Below, one piece after another: positions 25,260-32,422 of a stretch of 37,379 bases of DNA. Below the pieces are notes generated by a model. That model saw only the letters and a list, made by a program, of their open reading frames with translations. It ran no database searches and had not been told where the DNA came from. The stretch's first letter is position 1. Every line of letters starts with the position of its first letter. A program made the position numbers and the translations under genes. The DNA lies in NCBI GenBank assembly GCA_902384455.1, contig CABMCB010000077.1, positions 1 to 37,379 of the forward strand. Reading direction: 5' to 3'. Source of the DNA: an uncultured archaeon (lineage in GTDB: Archaea > Altiarchaeota > Altiarchaeia > IMC4 > SCGC-AAA252-I15).

Positions 25260-26421
25260 GCTGATTGCCCAAATCAAACAAAGTCAAGCTGACGTTAATC
25301 TTATCGCCTGCCTTCCTGTTCAGACCCATGATAACCGGGAAAGCATCGGGACTCTGAACAACCGCACTCTTATTGTCGACAATCAACTCAGGAGCGACAT
25401 CCGCCACCCCATAACGCATGAAAGACAAATTCCCAGCCCCGGCAGAAGCAAAAACCCGCTCGGCATCGGAAATCGACACGTTCAAAGGCAAACTAGCGAC
25501 AACAACACCCCTCTCCAAGGAATAATTCAAGCCCAAACTGGAAACCCACAACTCAACAGCAGAAACATCCCCCTTATACACCGAAAGCACCGAAGAATTG
25601 CCGAACTTAGACAAAGACACATTCCCTTCGCCAAAATAAGGCGGAACACTACCATCCACAACAACACGAGGAGGCTGAGAATCAACGCTAGAACCCGGGA
25701 AAACACCCCCCACAACAGAAGCATTAAAAGAACCCTCAAAATCACCCTGAACCCTAAAGCCAGAAACATTCAATATAACCGCCGGAATAACACGGCCCTC
25801 GGCCACAGCACTCCGCTCCAAAGCTATAAACCCAAGAGAATCAGACCCCGACATCTTCTGCAAAACAAGGGCCTTAACGAGGCTTCCTGAAGAAAGGTCC
25901 ACTTCGCCAAGAAGCGTCAAAGCAGTCTGAGGGCCCCTGAAATAAGACGCCTTATACTCCTCAAGTAAAGTGTAATCGCGGATAAAACCCCGGACGCTCC
26001 TGTCCAAAGCATCCCTCACATCCCTGCCAGTTCCATTAACAGCATACCTGAAAAGAACAAAAGAATCGGAAACCTCCATCGTCGCACCCAAAACGCCGGC
26101 AGGCCTCACCTGAAGCAAAGAAACTGCGTCCTGCTGCTGCAAAGTGGAACCAAACTTGGGGAAAACAACGTAAGCGTTAGATTTACCCTCCACCCTAAGG
26201 ACGGTTTCATTGCCCAAAGGAACAGCGTCATACTGGACAAAAGAGGGGACGCCAGAAGAATTATCCGACTGAGGCACGTCCGTAGGATTCAAACCAACAT
26301 ACAAACCAGAAACGAGCATGGTAAAGCCGACCAAAAAAATAATGAACTTCTGCCGAGGCTTGATGCCCTTCTTCTCCTTAACATCATCCTGAACCCTCCT
26401 GCGCGAACCCTTCTTAGCCAT
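25222..26421 (-). CDS. Membrane-anchored extracellular protein of unknown function
   Basis: I do not recognise this 399-residue protein. From the ATG at 26419-26421 it has a basic cytoplasmic head (MAKKGSRRRVQDDVKEKKG), one membrane helix (about 29-46, FIIFLVGFTMLVSGLYVG), then an extracellular region rich in beta strands. That region contains more than ten NxS/T sequons (for example GNETV, VNGTG, LNVSG, GNVSL), consistent with N-glycosylation. It has no cysteines outside the anchor and no recognised enzymatic motif. The open frame reaches 26466 in the same frame, but the TATA element sits 25 bases upstream of 26421 and supports the shorter form. Confidence 0.7.
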   Translation of the reverse strand: MAKKGSRRRVQDDVKEKKGIKPRQKFIIFLVGFTMLVSGLYVGLNPTDVPQSDNSSGVPSFVQYDAVPLGNETVLRVEGKSNAYVVFPKFGSTLQQQDAVSLLQVRPAGVLGATMEVSDSFVLFRYAVNGTGRDVRDALDRSVRGFIRDYTLLEEYKASYFRGPQTALTLLGEVDLSSGSLVKALVLQKMSGSDSLGFIALERSAVAEGRVIPAVILNVSGFRVQGDFEGSFNASVVGGVFPGSSVDSQPPRVVVDGSVPPYFGEGNVSLSKFGNSSVLSVYKGDVSAVELWVSSLGLNYSLERGVVVASLPLNVSISDAERVFASAGAGNLSFMRYGVADVAPELIVDNKSAVVQSPDAFPVIMGLNRKAGDKINVSLTLFDLGNQLIAVYGQEEPAG

Positions 26422-26441
26422 AACAAACCTTAGACCTATGT

Positions 26442-26463
26442 ATTTTAATTCGCAAATTAAAAT
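26442..26463. promoter_or_regulatory. Symmetric divergent TATA promoter
   Basis: The arms attttaatt (26442-26450) and aattaaaat (26455-26463) are perfect reverse complements around a CGCA spacer. The left arm lies about 25 bases from the leftward surface-protein ATG (26421) and about 30 bases from the rightward FKBP ATG (26476). One symmetric element could therefore position TBP for both directions. Confidence 0.5.
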
Positions 26464-26475
26464 CAATTCCTCACG

Positions 26476-27180
26476 ATGGCCACAAGATTCCTAAAAATAG
26501 ACTACACAGCCCGCGTAAAAGACGGGAAAATATTCGACACCACACACAAAGAAGAAGCCCAAAAAGCAGGCATATACGACGAACACCACGTCTACCGCCC
26601 ACTACCAGTAATAGTAGGGCAAAAACAAGTCCCAGACGGAGTAGACGAAGCCCTAGCCGAAATACCCTCCGGCGAAACACGAACAATAAACGTGCCACCA
26701 GAAAAAGCATTCGGCGAAAGAAACCCCGCCCTAATACGCCTAATACCACTCAAACTATTCAAAGAAAGAAAAATAAACCCCGTACCAGGCCTACCCATAG
26801 AAGTAGACCGCATGCAAGGCCGCGTCCAAACCGTAAGCGGAGGCCGCGTCCGAGTCGACTTCAACCACGAGCTTGCCGGGAAAGAACTGGTTTACGACGT
26901 CACAGTCAAGGCGGAAGCGAAATCCGACCACGAGAAAGCCGACTTCCTAGTTGAAAGAAGCTTCAACGAAGCGAAAGACCTGTCGTTTACCTACGAGAAA
27001 GGAAAGCTGACGGTAACTTTGACGCCGGCCATAGCCCGCGACAGAAACATTTTGGCTAGGAAGGCGAATTTGGCGGCGGAGTCGTTCCTTTACCTTACGG
27101 CAAAAACCGTGACTTTCACCGAGAACTGGGAGAACCCAGAGGAAAAGAAGGCGGACGAAAAAGCGGAAACCAAAGAATAA
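26476..27180 (+). CDS. FKBP-type peptidyl-prolyl isomerase, long archaeal form
   Basis: This 234-residue protein combines an FKBP fold with the inserted IF flap seen in SlyD-like archaeal FKBPs, plus a C-terminal extension. N-terminal segments FLKIDYTARVKDGKIFDTT and PVIVGQKQVPDGVDEAL are typical, and VDFNHELAGKELVYDVTV closes the domain (about residues 130-147). The extension (about 150-234) ends in an acidic, lysine-rich tail, EEKKADEKAETKE. These proteins catalyse proline isomerisation and act as chaperones. dph2 follows after eight bases. The first 390 bases are extremely A/C-rich, then composition evens out near 26865. Confidence 0.92.
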   Translation: MATRFLKIDYTARVKDGKIFDTTHKEEAQKAGIYDEHHVYRPLPVIVGQKQVPDGVDEALAEIPSGETRTINVPPEKAFGERNPALIRLIPLKLFKERKINPVPGLPIEVDRMQGRVQTVSGGRVRVDFNHELAGKELVYDVTVKAEAKSDHEKADFLVERSFNEAKDLSFTYEKGKLTVTLTPAIARDRNILARKANLAAESFLYLTAKTVTFTENWENPEEKKADEKAETKE

Positions 27181-27188
27181 GGGTTCAT

Positions 27189-27848
27189 ATGAGGGTTGTA
27201 CACGTACCCTGCTACGCAAAAGAAAAGCTCACGCCATTCAACCACGCGCACATACTTGTCCTAAGGCTATACGGGAAAATAGGCGTCTTGACCACGGCTC
27301 AATATGCCAACCAGCTGAGTCAAGTAGTCGAGTACCTAAACCACTATCAGATACCTGCCGTGGAGGGCGGCGTAATACTAGGCTGCAACCAAAACTCGGC
27401 GGAAAAAATAGAACACCAAGTTGACGCCTACCTATACATAGGAACAGGCCGTTTCCATCCGCTTGGGGTAGCATTTAAAACCCGCAAGAAAGTTCTCCTA
27501 CTTAATCCTACGGCAAAAACCCTTGAGGAACTGTCTGAGGACGAAAAAAGCCTATGGGAAACTCAACGACGCCTCCGACTACAAAAAGCCGCAGCAGCAC
27601 AAACATTCGGCATAGCAGTATCAACACGCGACGGCCAGTTCAGCCTTGAAAACGCTTTGGAACTCAAAAAGAAGCTGGAAGCTAAAGGCAAAAAAGCATT
27701 CATCTTCGCAGGCGACTCATTCAACCCCGACTCAACGCTTGGAACAGAAGTGGACGCGTGGATAAACACTGCTTGCCCTAGAATCACCAATGACCACTTC
27801 GAAAAGGCAGTACTAAACCCGGAAGAAATCGACGAAATAATGGGTTAA
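27189..27848 (+). CDS. dph2: Dph2-like diphthamide synthesis protein lacking domain 1
   Basis: This 219-residue protein matches the second and third domains of archaeal Dph2, the radical enzyme that transfers a 3-amino-3-carboxypropyl group to elongation factor 2. Landmarks are KIGVLTTAQ (30-38), LGCNQNSA with Cys66, YIGTGRFHPLGVAFKTRKK, SFNPDSTLGTEVDAWIN and NTACPRI with Cys196. The full enzyme has about 330 residues and binds its 4Fe-4S cluster with one cysteine from each of three domains. Here the first domain and its cysteine are absent; the open frame starts eight bases after the FKBP stop, so no sequence for it exists upstream. Cys8 is a possible but unproven substitute. The stop is shared with the V4R gene (TTAA). 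Confidence 0.85.
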   Translation: MRVVHVPCYAKEKLTPFNHAHILVLRLYGKIGVLTTAQYANQLSQVVEYLNHYQIPAVEGGVILGCNQNSAEKIEHQVDAYLYIGTGRFHPLGVAFKTRKKVLLLNPTAKTLEELSEDEKSLWETQRRLRLQKAAAAQTFGIAVSTRDGQFSLENALELKKKLEAKGKKAFIFAGDSFNPDSTLGTEVDAWINTACPRITNDHFEKAVLNPEEIDEIMG

Positions 27849-29077
27849 TGCTCTCTTACCTTCGCTGTGAACTCGCAGCAACCGTCGCCGTTGGCAATGC
27901 ATAATTTCTCGTCCACTTGCCATCGTTCGCCTGTCGATTGAACCAGTAAACCCTCAATTATTCCTGCTATAAACAAATCAAGCTTCATGCCGATGTCGCT
28001 AACACCTGCGCTATACGCGGACTCTGTCAACTCAATGTTCACCCGTCCCTCAGAAACCTTCGTCGGCTTCTGAAGCAACCCCACCTTCTGCTGCTTAAAA
28101 ACATTGCGTGCAAAATCCCATACCTCCTCTTCTTTGTGTAGTCCTGCCTTCTGCGCTAACGTCTTACCACACTTTACGCCGCTGTACTTCTCAAGAATCC
28201 GATGACCCTCAGTAGCACGCATCATATAAAAAACCTCCACCTGTTCACCGGATATGTGGACGATGTCCTTCAGTTTCACTCTACCGCTTGGTTTGTTTTC
28301 AACTATGTCGCCCACCAATTTTTCGAATATCCTCTCATATTCGTCCTCGTCAGCTGAAGGTAAAGGATAATCTATCTCCCCCGTCTTTGGGTGCAACTGA
28401 TACTCAAAATACTTTTCATCTCCCCTCCGAACTTCAGTGCCTATGCACTTCATGTTGCATAACGCTTCCAAGTTTCCGCCAAGAATATTCAATGTCATAA
28501 AATCAGTAGCATCAGACCCAAGGTAAGCCAACTGTCCTTCGTCGACTCTGAACTTGATTTGTAGACCTCTTCTGTCTATAGAAACGAGAGAAACAACCCC
28601 TTGATGAACTTCGCCCCATCCCCGTGTGAGCATCTTATGAACTTCACTATTATCTACAACCTTCCAGAACAGTCCAGTCCTACCGACTAAATCGACGACT
28701 TTGCTCAACTTCATAGTCCTCAAAGCGTGATCTACGCTATGGTACCCTATCATCCTGTACATCTCACATAGTTCCCCTGTGCATCTCGGCTGAATAGAAG
28801 AAAGTGAAAACGTTTTTATGTTAGAAAAATGAACCCCAATAAAATCACCGAGAATAGGTCGAATTGGTTTGATTTTAGCATACGGGGCAGTACCTACGTT
28901 CTCCACTGCCTTAAACTTCTTGTAGAATACTTCTCCCCCCTTCTCAACCCACGGCTGCCGCAAACGTTCAATGCTGTATCCCCCATAAGGTCGCTTGAAC
29001 TCCTTGGCGTTGATGCCGCATTCTGGACAGAATTTCCACTTACTCTGAACCACACTCTCGCAGACAGGACACTTCAT
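27845..29077 (-). CDS. Zinc-ribbon protein with V4R (4-vinyl reductase) domain
   Basis: From the ATG at 29075-29077 this 410-residue protein starts with a zinc ribbon, MKCPVCESVVQSKWKFCPEC (Cys pairs at 3/6 and 17/20). A C-terminal V4R domain (about 260-410) is recognisable from ESAYSAGVSDIGMKL, the glycine helix LFIAGIIEGLLVQSTG, and the closing LCIANGDGCCEFTAKV. The middle (about 75-225) has a similar GGNLEALCN and IGTEVRRGDEKYFEY and may be a second, diverged V4R copy. V4R domains bind small molecules in XylR-like regulators, Bchl J and methanogen proteins. A TTG would extend it by 11 residues. It lies exactly between the two copies of the dph2 3' end. Confidence 0.75.
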   Translation of the reverse strand: MKCPVCESVVQSKWKFCPECGINAKEFKRPYGGYSIERLRQPWVEKGGEVFYKKFKAVENVGTAPYAKIKPIRPILGDFIGVHFSNIKTFSLSSIQPRCTGELCEMYRMIGYHSVDHALRTMKLSKVVDLVGRTGLFWKVVDNSEVHKMLTRGWGEVHQGVVSLVSIDRRGLQIKFRVDEGQLAYLGSDATDFMTLNILGGNLEALCNMKCIGTEVRRGDEKYFEYQLHPKTGEIDYPLPSADEDEYERIFEKLVGDIVENKPSGRVKLKDIVHISGEQVEVFYMMRATEGHRILEKYSGVKCGKTLAQKAGLHKEEEVWDFARNVFKQQKVGLLQKPTKVSEGRVNIELTESAYSAGVSDIGMKLDLFIAGIIEGLLVQSTGERWQVDEKLCIANGDGCCEFTAKVREH

Positions 29078-29140
29078 GGCACCAAACCAAGACCGGTCGA
29101 ATCCAGTCAAACTCTATTCAACTTAAGAACCAAGAAATAA

Positions 29141-29200
29141 AATCGAAAATTCCAAAAATCAGTATTAAACCCGCGGGAACTCGAAGAAATACTGGGTTAA
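29141..29200 (+). pseudogene. Displaced second copy of the dph2 3' end
   Basis: On the plus strand, codons from 29141 read NRKFQKSVLNPRELEEILG then TAA (29198-29200). The last 19 residues of Dph2 at 27789-27845 read NDHFEKAVLNPEEIDEIMG then TAA. Over the last 14 codons, 34 of 42 bases are identical by hand count, and most changes are conservative (D/E, I/L, M/L). Just upstream, ccaaga at 29130-29135 parallels cctaga of the Dph2 CPRI region, but with a one-base shift, so the copy is broken. No start or rest of the gene precedes it. It sits in the upstream region of the V4R gene. Confidence 0.7.
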
Positions 29201-29227
29201 GTCGGCAGAACCCGGATACGCAGGCGA

Positions 29228-29632
29228 TTATTGCGGCATATTTCTACCGTCTACCCACCAACTGGGCGGATTTTTAGCCTGATAAAGAAGTGTGCGCACT
29301 CCTCCGCCGGGAGCGAGCACCACATAAGGCTCCTTCCCCTCATAGAACGCTCTTGAAGCATCAGAATCCGAGTCATCGTATCTGTGGATTCTGTCTCGGC
29401 CGCTTTGAATAATGCGGACAAGTTCTACTGCGTCGCTGATGGGGAGCCTATTCTGGTGTGCCGTGTCGAAAGTTACTGCCACCAAAGTTGTGTCGCCTTT
29501 CCGCGTAACCTGAGTTTCGCCGATAGCCAGAAATCCTCCAGTGACAAGCCGGTCGACTAATGACTCGACCCTCTGCTCTATGGGTCGTCCGCCTTCTGTG
29601 CTGTCCCTAACTCTGGGCATCTGGTACACCAT
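29228..29632 (-). CDS. Hypothetical 134-residue protein
   Basis: I do not recognise this protein. It is soluble, with an amphipathic N-terminal helix (IEQRVESLVDRLVTGGFL), a beta stretch (TTLVAVTFDTAH), a helix (SDAVELVRIIQSGRDRIHRY) and a glycine-rich turn APGGGVRTLLYQ near the end. It resembles no enzyme motif. A second ATG lies four codons in. A TATA-like element (ggtatttac on the minus strand, about 29658-29668) lies about 31 bases upstream. It diverges from the metalloprotease-like gene and belongs to the accessory cluster. Confidence 0.55.
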   Translation of the reverse strand: MVYQMPRVRDSTEGGRPIEQRVESLVDRLVTGGFLAIGETQVTRKGDTTLVAVTFDTAHQNRLPISDAVELVRIIQSGRDRIHRYDDSDSDASRAFYEGKEPYVVLAPGGGVRTLLYQAKNPPSWWVDGRNMPQ

Positions 29633-29705
29633 AGAGTAAAAAAGGGGAAAGAGCCTGTAAATACCTTTGCAGCGATATTAATCCGCAGACTTCCCGGAGT
29701 AATGT

Positions 29706-31091
29706 ATGCCTGCTAATCCATCAGTCGCCCGCCGAGTGCAAGAGCACCTGCGCGATGTGGCCCTTCCTCAGCCGCAGGATTTGGCGGGCGTCGGATATGA
29801 GGCGGCTGTTCGCCCTCTTTTTGAGTTGCGTGATTGCCTGGAGGGGGAGACCGGATTAAAAGGTTATGCTGTCGTTTCCCGGCTCATTACTGCGGACGAT
29901 GAAGCCGCTACGAGGTATCAGGAGCGGCTCAAGAGGATGCGACGTAGGATGTGGTTTAACGCGGGCTTCAAGCGGGAAGAAGCTTACGACCTTGCCGACG
30001 TGGAGGAAGAAGTCGGAGCACTTGCATTAATCAAGATTTTGGCGCAGGAAGACGGAGTTGAGCCAAAGAAATTCTTGGGCTCATACCTCAAGGAACACAG
30101 GATACAAGGACCACTCAAGTTGATAAGTCCCGGCTTCTTCACGCAATACCAGCAGAAACTCATCCATGAAGAAGCCAGAAACATATCGGCTCGGCTGCTT
30201 CCAGACGAACCCATTAATGCCCAGCTGGATTTCGCAGACGAAACGCTAGAAGGATCAACTGCTGCCATGGCAAGAAACGCGTGGCTTGATTTACCCGGAG
30301 AATCCCAAACAGGAGTTATTGCAATAATCTCAGGATTCGCCTCGGCAGCAGCAGGAATAATCGCCGCAAAAAACGGGCTGGAAAAGGCCCCCCTCTCAGG
30401 TCTTACGTTTGCGGCTTGCTTCCCCGGCCTAACGGCAGCCTACATGAACTACCGTCGCTCGTTTCCCTTCTGCTACTACATAGGAAGAGACGTGACAAGA
30501 TTAGGCCGCCAAAGCCCTCATGAAATATTCCGCTTCAACGCCACCCACGAAGCTGCTCACAGACTAATAGAAGCACACCCGGAAACATACCCACACAACC
30601 AAACGCTATGGCTGCCTCAAGCCGCAGCGGCTTTACGCATGTACGAAATAAATCACGGCGCAGAAAACACGCAGCAAGCAGACGACTTACACCTTGGCAT
30701 GCTACTAACGGAAGACATACAAGACCCTCAAGAAAGAGAACAAAAAATAACAGAAGCATCCAAACAAAAAACATTCCACTGGAAAACAAAAAGCTTAAGA
30801 GAAATCCTAACCCACACAACAGCCACAACACGCGACGCAATAGGCCGCAACATAGACGCTGCAGCAGACTACTTGTCTTCTGAAACACTTCACCGCGAAG
30901 CTACTTCAACCTACCGATACGGGGCTATTATTGCCGGAGTCGCTTTGGAGGTCGGATGGCAGATTGCTGAACAAAGAGGCGGCGGGAAAAAAGAGGCCGT
31001 CGACTTGGCCTGGGAGTATGTCAGAAGGAGAGCTCAAGGAGAAGACCCAATTAACCTCGAATCAACACTTAGAAGCAGAGGGCAAATCTAA
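29706..31091 (+). CDS. Membrane protein with HExxH zinc-peptidase motif
   Basis: I recognise no family for this 461-residue protein. It has a soluble helical N-terminal part (to about 195), two adjacent hydrophobic segments (about 203-221 and 229-247), then the sequence NATHEAAHRLIEAHPE with the zinc-protease signature HEAAH (281-285). Acidic residues about 35-45 positions later (Glu320, Asp326, Asp327) could supply a third ligand. The C-terminal region is helical and ends QRGGGKKEAVDLAWEYVRRR. A GGAG lies six bases before the ATG. It may be a membrane metallopeptidase, but HExxH also occurs by chance. Its stop is shared with the converging gene (CTAA). Confidence 0.65.
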   Translation: MPANPSVARRVQEHLRDVALPQPQDLAGVGYEAAVRPLFELRDCLEGETGLKGYAVVSRLITADDEAATRYQERLKRMRRRMWFNAGFKREEAYDLADVEEEVGALALIKILAQEDGVEPKKFLGSYLKEHRIQGPLKLISPGFFTQYQQKLIHEEARNISARLLPDEPINAQLDFADETLEGSTAAMARNAWLDLPGESQTGVIAIISGFASAAAGIIAAKNGLEKAPLSGLTFAACFPGLTAAYMNYRRSFPFCYYIGRDVTRLGRQSPHEIFRFNATHEAAHRLIEAHPETYPHNQTLWLPQAAAALRMYEINHGAENTQQADDLHLGMLLTEDIQDPQEREQKITEASKQKTFHWKTKSLREILTHTTATTRDAIGRNIDAAADYLSSETLHREATSTYRYGAIIAGVALEVGWQIAEQRGGGKKEAVDLAWEYVRRRAQGEDPINLESTLRSRGQI

Positions 31092-31855
31092 CCGTATACT
31101 CCCGCTGTCGCCTTCAAGTCGTTTCTTGCTTGAAGTATAATGTGTTTTAAGCCTGTTGCTTTGAATTCCTCCAATAAGTCTCCGAAGAATCTTGAGGCTG
31201 GTTCGTCTCCTATGAAATGCCAGGGGTGCGGCTTGAAACCCAGGATGCAGCGTTGCACAAGCTCCAAGTCGTGGCGAGACTCCCAAGGGTGCGCGGGAGT
31301 CAAACACACAGGCAAATAAAGATTCACCGGTTTCCCAGCGGCCTCTGAAAGAGTTTTTCGAACGTGTGTTGTGCCGCCGCTTTTTGCGCCTGAACCGAAC
31401 AGGGGGTCGTCTGAAACCAAATCGGACTTCTCCACCCTAAGGTTCACAGGCCTGTTAACGCAAGGAATCATGTCTATGTCGCTAACTAAGCTAACGTCAA
31501 TCACCTTCTGGGGTTGGACGACGCCATACGATTTCCCAGTGAAGCTCCCAAATAAAATAAATCCGGAAAGAGCGCCTGAAACGTCAGAACCCTCGCCCTT
31601 AAGAGCCGTATAGCCCCTATGAAGCGCCTCCGCGATGCGAGCACGCTCAGAAAGCATGCCCTTAACGTCCCATTCATCCCCGTCAGAAAGCGCAACACGA
31701 CCCTTCCCGGAGACAACGCCAGATTTCCTCTCGCTCTCTTTCGCCCGCCTATATAATGCAGGCCACAAATTAGGAGGAGTATCAGCTGCCGTTTCGATGA
31801 TTTTTTCAACAGGTTCGGGTATACGCCTGCCGTTTCTCTCCTGGTGAGTGGTCAT
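31088..31855 (-). CDS. Nucleotidyltransferase-like protein
   Basis: This 255-residue protein contains a pattern resembling the nucleotidyltransferase core: FILFGSFTGKS (about 98-108) followed about 20 residues later by SDIDMI (about 129-134), i.e. GS then DxD. This is the metal-binding arrangement of the pol-beta/MNT superfamily, which includes antitoxins, CCA-adding enzymes and aminoglycoside transferases. The N-terminal 90 residues are helical and polar; the C-terminal part contains many histidines and tryptophans (FKPHPWHFIGDEP). The target is unknown, and the long loop between GS and DxD makes the assignment tentative. It converges with the HExxH gene. Confidence 0.55.
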   Translation of the reverse strand: MTTHQERNGRRIPEPVEKIIETAADTPPNLWPALYRRAKESERKSGVVSGKGRVALSDGDEWDVKGMLSERARIAEALHRGYTALKGEGSDVSGALSGFILFGSFTGKSYGVVQPQKVIDVSLVSDIDMIPCVNRPVNLRVEKSDLVSDDPLFGSGAKSGGTTHVRKTLSEAAGKPVNLYLPVCLTPAHPWESRHDLELVQRCILGFKPHPWHFIGDEPASRFFGDLLEEFKATGLKHIILQARNDLKATAGVYG

Positions 31856-31877
31856 CCGCTTGAGTGCGTTTCGCCGG

Positions 31878-32330
31878 CTATAATTCTATCCCGTGCGCGT
31901 CTTTGACTACGTTTAGGACGAGCATCGTGTATGTTCTTTTGACGTGGCGCATGCAGAGGCTTCGTTTGACGAAGTCGTTTAGGCTTTCTCTGTCCTTGAA
32001 TTTGCCGACAATAAGTGCGTCGTATTCGCCTGTGACGTCGTAGACTGTGGTGATAAGCGGTTCTTGGGCGAGCTTCTGCTCGACTTCCGGCAGATGGCCT
32101 CCCTCAACCACTACGCCTATTACCGCTACGAGGTCGTATCCTAGTTTGCTGTAGTCTATGTTGACTATGAATCCTTTGATTACGCCTTCTTCCTTCAGCT
32201 TGTTTACGCGGTTGTATACGGTGCCTTCTGCGACGTGTAGTTTGTCAGCTATTTCGCGGTAGCTTTGGCGTGAGTTCGCTTTAAGCTCCTGTAGTATGCT
32301 GATGTCGAGTTCGTCGATTTTTGAACTCAT
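31878..32330 (-). CDS. Lrp/AsnC-family transcriptional regulator
   Basis: This 150-residue protein has the standard layout: a winged helix at 1-60 (DELDISILQELKANSRQSYREIADKLHVAEGTVYNRVNKLKE), then a RAM ligand-binding domain with YDLVAVIGVVVEGG and TVYDVTGEYDALIVGKF. Such regulators bind palindromic sites as dimers or octamers and respond to amino acids. A TATA element (plus positions 32353-32360) lies 27 bases upstream. A perfect inverted repeat just beyond it, shared with nadE, is the obvious candidate operator. Confidence 0.92.
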   Translation of the reverse strand: MSSKIDELDISILQELKANSRQSYREIADKLHVAEGTVYNRVNKLKEEGVIKGFIVNIDYSKLGYDLVAVIGVVVEGGHLPEVEQKLAQEPLITTVYDVTGEYDALIVGKFKDRESLNDFVKRSLCMRHVKRTYTMLVLNVVKDAHGIEL

Positions 32331-32352
32331 GAGTACATCTTCAAAATGAAAA

Positions 32353-32360
32353 CATAAAAA
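32353..32360 (-). promoter_or_regulatory. TATA box of the lrp-like gene
   Basis: On the minus strand this reads tttttatg and is centred about 27 bases upstream of the ATG at 32330, predicting a leaderless transcript. Confidence 0.45.
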
Positions 32361-32369
32361 TGCGTAGTA

Positions 32370-32392
32370 AAATCCGCATAAACTGCGGATTT
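32370..32392. promoter_or_regulatory. Perfect inverted repeat, candidate regulator operator between lrp and nadE
   Basis: AAATCCGCA (32370-32378) and TGCGGATTT (32384-32392) are perfect 9-base inverted repeats around TAAAC. The right arm overlaps the nadE TATA element (ttatttaa, 32391-32398), and the left arm lies just upstream of the lrp TATA box. Occupancy would block nadE and could affect lrp. The binding protein is unproven. Confidence 0.6.
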
Positions 32393-32398
32393 ATTTAA
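32391..32398 (+). promoter_or_regulatory. TATA box of nadE (leaderless promoter)
   Basis: ttatttaa is centred about 28 bases upstream of the nadE ATG at 32423, predicting a leaderless transcript. It overlaps the right arm of the inverted repeat. Confidence 0.5.
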
Positions 32399-32422
32399 GC
32401 AACGACCATAACCCTTAGTTCC

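Noticed and set aside
29160-29227. Possible tRNA or small RNA in the gap before the 29228-29632 gene
   Set aside because: The short repeats aaaccc/gggtt suggested a stem, but no cloverleaf, T-loop or anticodon arm can be drawn. The sequence is better explained as the displaced dph2 end.
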